A stretch of DNA of 64,000 bases. It comes from a virus. Both the position numbers and the translations under genes were made by a program. The notes under the pieces are model-generated. The model saw only the letters and a list, made by a program, of their open reading frames with translations, was not told the DNA's origin and ran no database searches. Location: IMG/VR virus record IMGVR_UViG_3300025707_000655, positions 21,117 through 85,116 of that record. One strand, written 5' to 3'. The first letter of the stretch is position 1, and each line of letters begins with the position of its first letter. Shown here in pieces: positions 54,052 through 61,581 of this stretch.

Positions 54052-54740
54052 TGTCTTCGGTTAGTGAGCAGCAAAAGTTTAAACTACTAATACTACAGAT
54101 AAGGTTCCTAAAAGAAAAGCTGACACTCCACAGGCAGACAGAGAGTGAAGCGGGGGCTTTGTTCTCAAAAGAGTTCAAGGAAACCCTAAAAGGAATGCCA
54201 GATGAAATTAAGGAATTTTTTAAGAAACAGGAGGAAGGTGAACAGCCAGGAGAAACAGCCAATCAGCCCGAGCAAGAGAGCGCCCAAGAACGCCACCAGG
54301 AGCCGGAGGCTAGCGCTGAAACCGAATCAGCCTCCACGCCACAAGAAGCTGATCGAGAAGTCGAGCCAAAGAGAGAAGCTCCGAAGCACTTGAAATCTGT
54401 CTACCGGGAAGTAGCGAAAATCACTCACCCTGACAAACTTAAAGATCTGCCAGAATTAGAAAGATTACAGAAAGAGAATCTGTTCATAAGAGCACAAAAG
54501 GCGTTCAATAATGAAAACTTTATAGATTTGATGGACGTCGCACTGCATTTGAATGTTAAGTTCCCAGACCCAACAGAAGAGGATGTCGACTTGGCCAAGG
54601 GCAATGTGAACAAAGTTAGGCTAAAAATAAAAACAATAGAAAAATCTACGGCCTGGAGATGGTATCATAATGACGAGGACGAGAAAATTTTGCTGATGAA
54701 AGATTACATAAACTACGTCTACCACAATATGGGGAATTAA
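54051..54740 (+). CDS. J-domain-like protein
   Basis: A 229-residue protein. The N-terminal 60 residues are helical. Residues about 60-105 are a Gln/Glu/Pro-rich linker. From about 108, KHLKSVYREVAKITHPDKLK contains the His-Pro-Asp of DnaJ J domains with the preceding helix II pattern, followed by LFIRAQKAFNNENFIDLM (helices III/IV). J domains stimulate DnaK-type ATPases. The phage has no DnaK in this window, so it would recruit the host chaperone, perhaps for head or tail assembly or replication-protein remodelling. Confidence 0.72.
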   Translation: MSSVSEQQKFKLLILQIRFLKEKLTLHRQTESEAGALFSKEFKETLKGMPDEIKEFFKKQEEGEQPGETANQPEQESAQERHQEPEASAETESASTPQEADREVEPKREAPKHLKSVYREVAKITHPDKLKDLPELERLQKENLFIRAQKAFNNENFIDLMDVALHLNVKFPDPTEEDVDLAKGNVNKVRLKIKTIEKSTAWRWYHNDEDEKILLMKDYINYVYHNMGN

Positions 54741-54741
54741 A

Positions 54742-55278
54742 ATTAAGCATATACTAGGACTAGATATATCTACGACCATCACCGGTATCACAATTATGGA
54801 TGAGGACGGTGTTATGGTTTTTAACGAACAATGGGACACAAGAAATAAAAATCACTTTCCAACATTGTACCAAAAAGCAGACCTTATCAAAAAGAACCTG
54901 AAAGAAGTAAAAAAGAGTTACAACGTAAGGTCGATTTTTATAGAGCAATCTTTGCACTCGTTCCGTTCTGGTTTTTCCTCTGCACAGACCCTCTCGACAC
55001 TATCTAGATTTAATGGTATTGTATCCTGGCTTTGTTTTGAAATTTTTAAGACCGAACCGGAGATGATAGCTGCAACTTCCGCAAGGAAACAGGCCGGGGT
55101 AGAGATCAAAAGAGGTGACAACGCCAAACAAAAAACTTTAGAGTTTGTACTTGACCGGGAGCCTTCCTTCGTCATACAATATACAAAAGCTGGAAATCCG
55201 AAACCAGGAACAATGGATCGGTCTGACAGCTACGTTATTGCAAGGGCGGGTTATCTACAATGGAATCTGAAAAGGTAA
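54742..55278 (+). CDS. RuvC-like Holliday junction resolvase, apparent ATT start
   Basis: About 178 residues with the RNase H-like RuvC core. The first acidic residue is in HILGLDISTTITGITI, the second in SIFIEQSLHSFRSGFSS, and the last pair in TMDRSDSYVIARAGYLQW. The first motif lies upstream of the first ATG (54796), and the frame is closed by a TAA at 54709-54711 with no ATG, GTG, TTG or CTG between. The best start is ATT at 54742 (or 54736), with GGGGAA at 54731-54736. It resolves branched recombination intermediates before packaging. It overlaps the primase gene by 19 bases. Confidence 0.78.
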   Translation: MKHILGLDISTTITGITIMDEDGVMVFNEQWDTRNKNHFPTLYQKADLIKKNLKEVKKSYNVRSIFIEQSLHSFRSGFSSAQTLSTLSRFNGIVSWLCFEIFKTEPEMIAATSARKQAGVEIKRGDNAKQKTLEFVLDREPSFVIQYTKAGNPKPGTMDRSDSYVIARAGYLQWNLKR

Positions 55279-56192
55279 GTATACTAGAGAGCATCCTCGG
55301 CAGGTATTATGTCTCTGGCGAGGAATACTTGTTTGAGTGCCCTAGTTGCAAACATCACAAGAAGAAATTCTCAGTAAATCTAGACAAGGGTGTGTACAAG
55401 TGCTGGGTCTGTGACTACTCTGGCCTGAAGCTTTCCTCCCTGGTAAAAAGGTATGGAGACAGGAGTCACTTCGCCGCGTGGTCAGAACTAGATGAGGTTG
55501 TGGACTTAAGCTCTTTTGATTCCTTGTTCGAAGAGATTGATCCAAACGACATCCCCAAAAGAACAACAAGCCTCCCAGAAGATTTTTTCTCTTTGACGAA
55601 AAGAATGAACGATGTCGAGTACAGGAAGGCTCTTAACTATTTGAAGTACAGGAACGTAACCAGGGATGACATTGTGAGGTGGAGAATCGGCTTCTGCCGC
55701 ACGGGAGCGTATGCAGGAAGGGTATGCATACCCTCTTTTGACGAGGGGGGAAATTTAAGCTACTTTATAGCAAGAACTTACAAGAACGATTTTCCTAAAT
55801 ATAAAAACCCTCCCGTAGATAGGAACGTGGTATTTAATGAATTGTACATAGACTGGCAAGAACCTGTCATACTTGTTGAGGGTGTGTTCGACGCGATAGT
55901 CGCGGGCAATGCGCTACCACTGTTGGGGTCGACACTCTCAGAAAGAAGTCAGGTGTTCAAGAGAATAATAGAGGAGTGCCCAACAGTTTATATGGCCTTG
56001 GACGCAGATGCAGCCAAAAAAGAAATGAGAATTATAAAATTATTACTCCAATACGATTTAAAGGTTTACAAAGTGAGCACGTCGGGCTATGATGATGTTG
56101 GGTCTATGACTAAGGGTGAATTTCTAAAAAGAAAAGAAGGTGCGGCTCTTATTGATCAAACCAACTATTTATATCAGTGCTTAAGTTTATAA
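55260..56192 (+). CDS. 61: DNA primase, DnaG/gp61-like
   Basis: A 310-residue primase. The N-terminal zinc ribbon is YLFECPSCKHHKK with VYKCWVCDYSG (residues about 22-55). A helical domain follows (ALNYLKYRNVTRDDIVRWRI). A Toprim domain starts at about residue 200 with PVILVEGVFDAIVAG (conserved Glu), and ALDADAAKKEM gives the Asp-x-Asp. It makes RNA primers on the lagging strand, probably with a gp41-like helicase encoded elsewhere. T4 gp61 has 342 residues. The ATG lies inside the end of the resolvase gene. Confidence 0.88.
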   Translation: MESEKVSILESILGRYYVSGEEYLFECPSCKHHKKKFSVNLDKGVYKCWVCDYSGLKLSSLVKRYGDRSHFAAWSELDEVVDLSSFDSLFEEIDPNDIPKRTTSLPEDFFSLTKRMNDVEYRKALNYLKYRNVTRDDIVRWRIGFCRTGAYAGRVCIPSFDEGGNLSYFIARTYKNDFPKYKNPPVDRNVVFNELYIDWQEPVILVEGVFDAIVAGNALPLLGSTLSERSQVFKRIIEECPTVYMALDADAAKKEMRIIKLLLQYDLKVYKVSTSGYDDVGSMTKGEFLKRKEGAALIDQTNYLYQCLSL

Positions 56193-56202
56193 GGAGGTTA
56201 TT

Positions 56203-56394
56203 ATGCAAATCACTAAATCTCAAATAAGAAAGATGATAAAAGAAGAGGTCACCCGCTTGACTGTTGAAGAAGAGAAAAGCAAGGGGCTTGAAATGGCCAA
56301 CGGCCTATTTGAACAGTTCGCCAACCTTGACTCATCCAACCAACAAATATTTTTAGAAAACTTTGTAAAATTAGTTAACGACAAAATATCTTGA
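56203..56394 (+). CDS. Small helical protein with marine-phage MQITKSQIRKMIKEE start
   Basis: A 63-residue protein with an AAGGAGG just upstream of its ATG, a strong ribosome site. The first 15 residues, MQITKSQIRKMIKEE, match a short basic/acidic helix motif (K-I-T-K-S-Q-x-x-x-x-I-K-E-E) that, from memory, recurs at the ends of many otherwise unrelated marine phage proteins. The rest is helical (MANGLFEQFANLDSSNQQIF). Function unknown; a peptide docking tag is a possibility. Confidence 0.65.
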   Translation: MQITKSQIRKMIKEEVTRLTVEEEKSKGLEMANGLFEQFANLDSSNQQIFLENFVKLVNDKIS

Positions 56395-56419
56395 TTTAAA
56401 AACAGTAATACAATATAAT
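56391..56419 (+). promoter_or_regulatory. Sigma70-type promoter before the fused recombination nuclease
   Basis: TTGATT (56391-56396, four of six matches to TTGACA) is followed after exactly 17 bases by a perfect TATAAT (56414-56419). The -35 box overlaps the stop codon of the previous gene. The transcript would start near 56426, with GGAGG before the ATG at 56442. It fits host-polymerase (early/middle) transcription of the recombination gene. Confidence 0.6.
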
Positions 56420-56441
56420 AATAAAAAAAGATGGAGGCTGA

Positions 56442-59400
56442 ATGCGTTTTGCCCACATAGCGGATACTCATATCCGAAATTTGAAGTATCATCATGAATA
56501 TAATGAAGTTTTTGATCAATTATACAAATCTCTAGAGGAGCAAGATGTCGATTACATAGTCCATTGTGGGGACATCGCACACACGAAGACTCAAATATCA
56601 CCAGAGTTCGTCGAGATGTGTTCCAAGTTTCTATCCAGGCTTGCCAACATCGCCCCAACGTACGTGATCCTGGGAAATCACGACGGTAACCTGAAAAATG
56701 CAAGTCGTCAAGATGCGATAACGCCCATCGCTGAAGCTTTGCAAAACCCTAATCTGTTTATACTTAAACGGGCCCAAGAGGTAGTGCTGGAGGACAAGTT
56801 CGCTTTAAACGTCTTGTCTGTGTTCGATGAGGAGAACTGGAGTGAGCCCTCCAACAAACAGCTTGTCAACATTGCCCTGTACCACGGTGCAATCGACAGA
56901 TCGAAAACTGATTTGAACTGGACATTGACCGGCGACCACGACATCAGTATCTTCGACAGGTTTGACTTTGCCTTTTTAGGAGACATACACAAGACTCAAA
57001 TTCTGGATCATAAAGGCAAGGTAAGATATGCCGGCTCGACAGTTCAGCAGAATTTTGGAGAGTCTCTAGACAAAGGCTACTTGCTTTGGGATATCACAAG
57101 TAAAGATAAATTTACCTGTAAGTTGCACACGTTCAAGAATCCCAAACCCTTTGTTACCATCTTCTTAAACTCCAAGGGCGAGCTTCCGAACAACATAAAC
57201 GCTCCTCCTGGGGCACGTCTCAGGGTCGTATCGGAAAACAACATTCCCTTGGCCAGAATGAGAAGGGCCCTTGATCTTGTAAAACACAAGTACAAGCCAG
57301 ACACCTTGACGTATATGAACAGGGCAAGCTCAAAAGGTTCTGAGGTGGATGTTAGTTCGGTTTCCACTAAAGAAGATCTAAGAGACATCGAAGTACAACA
57401 ACGCCTAATCAGGGAGTACTTGAATGATTACGAAATAACTGACGAGGTTATGAACAGGATCCTGCTCCTGAACTCAAAGTACAACACGTCTATCGAGGAG
57501 GAAGAAGAGGTTTACAGAAATATAAACTGGTCCCTCAAGAGTGTCGAGTGGGACAATCTGTTTAACTACGGAAAAGGCAACAAGGTAAATTTTGACAAGT
57601 TGTCGGGTATCGTCGGTATTTTTGGTAAGAACTTTTCAGGCAAATCTTCGATCATAGATAGCCTGCTTTATACGATGTACAACAGCACGTCAAAGTCCGT
57701 CAGGAAGAATCTGAATTTCATCAACCAGAACGAGGTCAATGCGTTTGGCAGGACTGTTATCGAGATTGGAGATAGGACTTATACGATAGAACGAAAGTCG
57801 GAAAAGTATCTCAAAAAATTAAAAGGTGTGGAAACAATCGAGGCAAAGACGAGTGCTGACTTTGTTTGTGTCGACGCAATGGGGCAGGTCGAAGAACTCA
57901 ACGCCTTGGCCAGAGGAGGTACGGACAAAGAGATCAGAAGGTATTTCGGGACGTTAGAAGACTTTTTGATGACTTCTATGACCAGCCAAATGGATTCTCT
58001 AACCTTTATCAATCAAGGCGTCACAGAGCGGAAGAAGATTCTGGCAAAGTTTTTAGATTTAGAAATTTTTGATAAAAAGTTTAAGATGGCTAAAAAAGAT
58101 TCAGCGGAAGCGAAAGCTCTTTTGAAAAAGCTCGAAGAGATAGATTTCGAGGGGCAACTTGAGGAAGCGAATGAAGCTCTTGAACTCAGCAACAAACGCC
58201 TAGTGGAGAGCCAGAGTAAGTGTTCGTCCCTGGAGGAACAAGCCCAACAGTTGGCAATAAAGATGGAGGGCATCAAGGCAAAGGTAGATTCGGCCCCGTC
58301 GGAACTGATAGACCCAGTTAGACTGAAAAAGCAGATACGTGCTAAAGAGAATACGATATCCACTGCCAAAGTTGAAAACGAGTCGTATACTGAACAGATA
58401 AGCTCAGACTCCGTGACTTTAGAGAAAATGGAAAAGTTTGTAGAGCAGTTTGATGTAGGTTCGTACCAAGAAAAACTGAACCTGATAAATACAAAGTCGA
58501 AAGACCTGGACCTCTTGCTGTCGGAAATCAAAAGCTATTCGGAACAGAGGACGAGACTTTACAAGAAACAAGACTTGTTGTCAGAGGTTCCTTGTGGTGA
58601 CAAGTTTCCTAATTGTAAATTTATTAAAGACGCTTACGGTTCTTTAGACCTGGTGAAGGTCGTTGAATCCAAGATGTCTGTCGTTTCCAAAAAGGCAAAT
58701 GAAGTCGGAAACGAAATATCTGAATTGCAGCCAGACAAGGTTGGAGAATATTTGGAGAAATACAATCAACTTGTAGAGAAAAAGAACAGATTAGCTTCGT
58801 CTCTGGCCAGTTTGAAATTAAACAAGGAAAGAAACGAAGGTTTAATCTACAAAGAAGAGGCAGACTTAAAGCCGTTGAATTCCAGGATGGCAGAATATGA
58901 AGGCAACAAGGACGCGATGGAGAGCCTAGAAGAACTGTTACTTGAAAGGCAGGCCCTACAGACAGAGTCACCAAAAGTCAAGAGGGAATGGGACGCTTGC
59001 AAATCAGATACGAACGATCTATTTAGGGAGATAGGTTCTAATGAACAGGTGGTCAAGACACTGCAGGCCAAAAAGCTGGAACTACAATCTCTGAGGGAAG
59101 AATATTCCGCTTTTGAATTGTATATAAAATGTTGTCATTCTAATGGCATATCTTACGACATTATTAAAAACAGACTCCCGGTAATTAACGAAGAGATCGC
59201 AAAAATACTGACGGGTATTGTTGACTTTGAGACGTTTATATTGGATGACGACAAGGATTTGAACATATTTATCAAGCACCCGAAGTATGACCCAAGGCCA
59301 TTAGAGATGGGCTCCGGTGCCGAGAAGACAATAGCCTCTATGGCAATTAGGCTTGCGTTACTAGCAGTTACGAATTTACCAAAACCGGACCTATTTATTA

Positions 59401-59582
59401 TGGACGAACCGGGCACGGCTTTGGATGAGGACAATATGGAAGGTTTTGTTAGAATTATCGATATGGCCAAGACTTATTTTAAGACTGTCATTTTGATATC
59501 GCATTTAGATGCGCTCAAGGACTCTGTAGATACTCAAATTAACATTGACAAGCTCGGAAGTTACGCTCACGTAAACGTTTAG
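56442..59582 (+). CDS. Fused SbcD/Mre11-gp47 nuclease and SbcC/Rad50-gp46 ATPase
   Basis: A 1046-residue single chain. Residues 1-340 are the metallophosphoesterase: HIADTHIRN (7-15), CGDIAHTKT (about 42), GNHDG (about 77), LYHGAI and FLGDIHKTQ. From about 365 the Rad50 half begins (SLKSVEWDNLFNYGKGNKVN). Its Walker A is FGKNFSGKSSIID (about 393), a long coiled coil spans 540-900 with CGDKFPNC as a hook-like Cys pair (about 717-724), the ABC signature is EMGSGAEKTIASMA (about 955), and Walker B is LFIMDEPGTALDE (about 983). In T4 the two subunits are separate genes 47 and 46. The complex resects DNA ends for recombination-dependent replication. Confidence 0.92.
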   Translation: MRFAHIADTHIRNLKYHHEYNEVFDQLYKSLEEQDVDYIVHCGDIAHTKTQISPEFVEMCSKFLSRLANIAPTYVILGNHDGNLKNASRQDAITPIAEALQNPNLFILKRAQEVVLEDKFALNVLSVFDEENWSEPSNKQLVNIALYHGAIDRSKTDLNWTLTGDHDISIFDRFDFAFLGDIHKTQILDHKGKVRYAGSTVQQNFGESLDKGYLLWDITSKDKFTCKLHTFKNPKPFVTIFLNSKGELPNNINAPPGARLRVVSENNIPLARMRRALDLVKHKYKPDTLTYMNRASSKGSEVDVSSVSTKEDLRDIEVQQRLIREYLNDYEITDEVMNRILLLNSKYNTSIEEEEEVYRNINWSLKSVEWDNLFNYGKGNKVNFDKLSGIVGIFGKNFSGKSSIIDSLLYTMYNSTSKSVRKNLNFINQNEVNAFGRTVIEIGDRTYTIERKSEKYLKKLKGVETIEAKTSADFVCVDAMGQVEELNALARGGTDKEIRRYFGTLEDFLMTSMTSQMDSLTFINQGVTERKKILAKFLDLEIFDKKFKMAKKDSAEAKALLKKLEEIDFEGQLEEANEALELSNKRLVESQSKCSSLEEQAQQLAIKMEGIKAKVDSAPSELIDPVRLKKQIRAKENTISTAKVENESYTEQISSDSVTLEKMEKFVEQFDVGSYQEKLNLINTKSKDLDLLLSEIKSYSEQRTRLYKKQDLLSEVPCGDKFPNCKFIKDAYGSLDLVKVVESKMSVVSKKANEVGNEISELQPDKVGEYLEKYNQLVEKKNRLASSLASLKLNKERNEGLIYKEEADLKPLNSRMAEYEGNKDAMESLEELLLERQALQTESPKVKREWDACKSDTNDLFREIGSNEQVVKTLQAKKLELQSLREEYSAFELYIKCCHSNGISYDIIKNRLPVINEEIAKILTGIVDFETFILDDDKDLNIFIKHPKYDPRPLEMGSGAEKTIASMAIRLALLAVTNLPKPDLFIMDEPGTALDEDNMEGFVRIIDMAKTYFKTVILISHLDALKDSVDTQINIDKLGSYAHVNV

Positions 59583-59591
59583 GAGGATATA

Positions 59592-59789
59592 ATGGTGGCG
59601 GTACTAAAATCAATTGCAGATAAATATACGGAGAGGTTTATTTCTCGAAAATTCTTGGCTTGGATAACAGCAACGGGACTTTGTTATGTCGGCACGGTTA
59701 CTAGCAGTGACTGGGTTGCGGTAACTTTAGCGTACATTGGAACCCAGGCGCTTGTAGATATGGCAGCTCAATGGAAACACGGCAAGTGA
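59592..59789 (+). CDS. Small membrane protein, holin candidate
   Basis: A 65-residue protein with a positive N terminus and two short hydrophobic segments (KFLAWITATGLCYVGTV and DWVAVTLAYIGTQALVDMA), ending in a charged KHGK tail. AGGAGG lies just before its ATG. The size, topology and position directly upstream of spanin-like genes fit a holin that permeabilises the inner membrane at lysis. There is no sequence-level match to a named holin family, so the call is from context. Confidence 0.5.
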   Translation: MVAVLKSIADKYTERFISRKFLAWITATGLCYVGTVTSSDWVAVTLAYIGTQALVDMAAQWKHGK

Positions 59790-60178
59790 TGATGTCGAAG
59801 CTTGAATTCATTTGGCTTTGGGCCAAGAAGAACTGGAAGGTGTCCGCACTAATTGTCTGGACTTTAATAGTGTGGATAGTGTCCAGAGGAAATTCAAAGG
59901 TCGCCCTTGAAGTACTGAATGCCAAGAAGAAATCGTATGAAGATCAAATCAAGGCCCTAGAAGAACAACAAGCGATAAAAATTAAAAAAATAGAACAACT
60001 TGACTTAAATTATCGACTAACTCTTGGTAAGATAGATGAAAAGTACAATCTCAAAGAAGAACAGCTTTCTAGAAAAAATAAAAAGAAAGTCAAAGAGATT
60101 GCAAGAATAGCAAAGGAACAACCAGATGAGATTGACAAAAAGCTTGAAAACCTTTTTGGTTTTACTAACGCTAACTAG
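59789..60178 (+). CDS. Membrane-anchored coiled-coil protein, inner-membrane spanin candidate
   Basis: A 129-residue protein. It has a single N-terminal membrane helix (VSALIVWTLIVWIVSR, about 16-31) and then a long charged coiled coil (KSYEDQIKALEEQQAIKIKK, VKEIARIAKEQPDEIDKKLE). The ATG at 59789 overlaps the previous stop (TGATG); an earlier in-frame ATG at 59771 is less likely. This is the layout of an Rz-type i-spanin. The next gene, with a signal peptide, overlaps its end by 53 bases in another frame, as in Rz/Rz1 pairs. Confidence 0.55.
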   Translation: MMSKLEFIWLWAKKNWKVSALIVWTLIVWIVSRGNSKVALEVLNAKKKSYEDQIKALEEQQAIKIKKIEQLDLNYRLTLGKIDEKYNLKEEQLSRKNKKKVKEIARIAKEQPDEIDKKLENLFGFTNAN

Positions 60179-60569
60179 TTTCTTGTCGACTTCATTAGCA
60201 TCCCCACCAAGTTTCGCCCGACTAAAGAAGGGCGAACCCACTCCATTTGATTCGTACTGTTTCGACTTGCATGCAGCAGCGCAGCTATTAGCCGACAAAG
60301 AGACAGAACCAGAAAGATGCCAATTGAAAATCGATACCGCGATCTCTAGACAGAAAGCGGAATTCACCTTGAAAATGGGAAAGCTTCAGGTAGAATATGA
60401 GTATTACAAATCGGTAAGCGGCAAAAAAATACAGATTTTGAAAGTTGAAAATAAAAAACTAGAGGCACTTGCCCTGAAACAACCGAACAGTTATTGGTAT
60501 GTTTTTGTTTCAGCAGGTTTTCTTGCAGGTGTTGTATCCTCTATCCTGATCGTGGAAGCTGTAAATTGA
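60126..60569 (+). CDS. Signal-peptide protein with C-terminal membrane helix, overlaps the spanin candidate
   Basis: A 147-residue protein. Residues 9-25 (FLVLLTLTSFLSTSLA region) form a signal peptide with a plausible cleavage after SLA; no lipobox Cys is present. The exported part has two cysteines (YCFDLH and ERCQLK) and a helical region. A membrane helix closes the protein (YVFVSAGFLAGVVSSILIVE, about 122-142). It could be an unusual partner of the spanin candidate or another envelope protein of lysis. It is coupled to the next gene by a four-base overlap. Confidence 0.55.
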   Translation: MRLTKSLKTFLVLLTLTSFLSTSLASPPSFARLKKGEPTPFDSYCFDLHAAAQLLADKETEPERCQLKIDTAISRQKAEFTLKMGKLQVEYEYYKSVSGKKIQILKVENKKLEALALKQPNSYWYVFVSAGFLAGVVSSILIVEAVN

Positions 60570-60961
60570 AGAAAGATCTTAATCAGGTGGCCAAAATAGA
60601 AAAGGCCGTAAGAGAGAAATATGGCGAAGAAGCCGTTGCTCACCCCAAGAACGACTGGACTGATGAAAAAGAGAAAACCTATATAGAACAAATGAAAGAG
60701 TTTTACAAAAAACTTGAATTAAGTAAGGTGGAGTCTGAAAGGGAAGAGAGGTCTGGGTTTTTCATATCTAGGAAGTCGGAGGTTCAAACTATGGACCGCT
60801 CCTGTAAAACGTGTGACTCATACTCCTTTAATTCTAGAGACGACGTGTATTTTACCAAGTACGATTGTTGTTTTGGGTGCTACATACAATATGTGGAGGG
60901 TCGTACACAACGTTGGCTCTCTGGTTGGAGACCCAATAATACTAGGGGTTTTGGTAAATAA
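60566..60961 (+). CDS. Small protein with a Cys-rich putative zinc site
   Basis: A 131-residue protein from the TTG at 60566 (overlapping the previous stop as TTGA). The N-terminal half is charged and helical. The C-terminal half has SCKTCDSYSF and DCCFGCYIQYVEGR, four or more Cys that can bind one zinc ion. An ATG further upstream (60494) would translate the out-of-frame membrane-helix DNA of the previous gene and is rejected. Similar small zinc proteins lie before the terminase of marine T4-like phages. Function unknown. Confidence 0.55.
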   Translation: MKKDLNQVAKIEKAVREKYGEEAVAHPKNDWTDEKEKTYIEQMKEFYKKLELSKVESEREERSGFFISRKSEVQTMDRSCKTCDSYSFNSRDDVYFTKYDCCFGCYIQYVEGRTQRWLSGWRPNNTRGFGK

Positions 60962-60963
60962 AA

Positions 60964-60979
60964 ATACTATTTATAGTAT
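60964..60979 (+). promoter_or_regulatory. Inverted repeat with promoter-like bases before the packaging module
   Basis: ATACTA (60964-60969), TTTA loop, TAGTAT (60974-60979) form a perfect 6-base inverted repeat in a 34-base gap. TTGGTA at 60951-60956 lies 17 bases before TAGTAT, the same -10 sequence as in the promoter-like element at 7505-7533. It contains CTATTTATA, related to the AGTATTTATA sites. It may be a promoter or operator for the packaging genes. The match is modest. Confidence 0.3.
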
Positions 60980-60995
60980 AAAGCGAGGTTTTTAA

Positions 60996-61577
60996 ATGGC
61001 TACTATATTAGACGTTATCAACGGAATATCACAAGCGCTGTCAAGCAATTACGACGGAGCGACAGACAAAGATGGAGAGCCAGTTAAATCTGGCCTCAAA
61101 AGAGAGGACGGGAACCCTATATTTGACCCTAGGGTTATGGATGGGTTCAACGCTAGAATACAGGGTGAGACCCTTGTTCTCACTTACAACCTTGAAACTA
61201 AAATCAAGGAAGTGCACAACACGTCATTTGAAAGCGACATTGAATCTACTATGGCTGACCTTGCCAAGCACTTAAAGAAAGAATACAAGAGCGCAACTGG
61301 ATCAGCCTTGCAGTTAACAAAGGATGGAGAGGTAGATATACTAGTCCAGTATATTTCTAAAATTAGAACTAGTGTCACCGCCGTTCAGAAGTTTAAGCTA
61401 GCGTCAAGTTTACTTGCGAAAGAACCAGAAAGAAAACTAGATGACACTTTTAAGAAATTCTTGGAGCTTGGCGGTAAAGCTAAAAGGCCACAGAATGATA
61501 AGTCAAAAAGCGATAACTATAAACAGTTTGACCCTTTTAATGTGACCACAGGGCAAAGAAACTCAGACCTAAAGTAA
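60996..61577 (+). CDS. Unidentified protein directly upstream of the terminase
   Basis: A 193-residue protein. Residues 1-70 are mixed (MATILDVINGISQALSSNYD, IFDPRVMDGFNARIQGETLV). The middle is helical (FESDIESTMADLAKHLKKEY) and the C terminus is basic and disordered (GGKAKRPQNDKSKSDNYKQF). In T4 the small terminase gp16 occupies this position, but the sequence does not resemble gp16 in an obvious way, and a virion protein is equally possible. GAGG lies upstream of the ATG. It ends four bases before the terminase. Confidence 0.5.
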   Translation: MATILDVINGISQALSSNYDGATDKDGEPVKSGLKREDGNPIFDPRVMDGFNARIQGETLVLTYNLETKIKEVHNTSFESDIESTMADLAKHLKKEYKSATGSALQLTKDGEVDILVQYISKIRTSVTAVQKFKLASSLLAKEPERKLDDTFKKFLELGGKAKRPQNDKSKSDNYKQFDPFNVTTGQRNSDLK

Positions 61578-61581
61578 CTAG

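Noticed and set aside
58013-58531. 172-codon Ser-rich open frame on the - strand
   Set aside because: It is the antisense of the coiled-coil part of the SbcC-like half; repeated Glu/Lys codons give Ser/Phe-rich shadows.
59771-59788. Upstream ATG for the spanin candidate
   Set aside because: ATG 59789 overlaps the previous stop (TGATG), the common coupling here; the longer form adds only charged residues before the membrane helix.
60494-60565. Upstream ATG for the zinc-site protein
   Set aside because: The added residues are the out-of-frame translation of the membrane-helix DNA of the previous gene and are Cys/Phe-rich without sense. TTG 60566 overlaps the previous stop as elsewhere in the genome.
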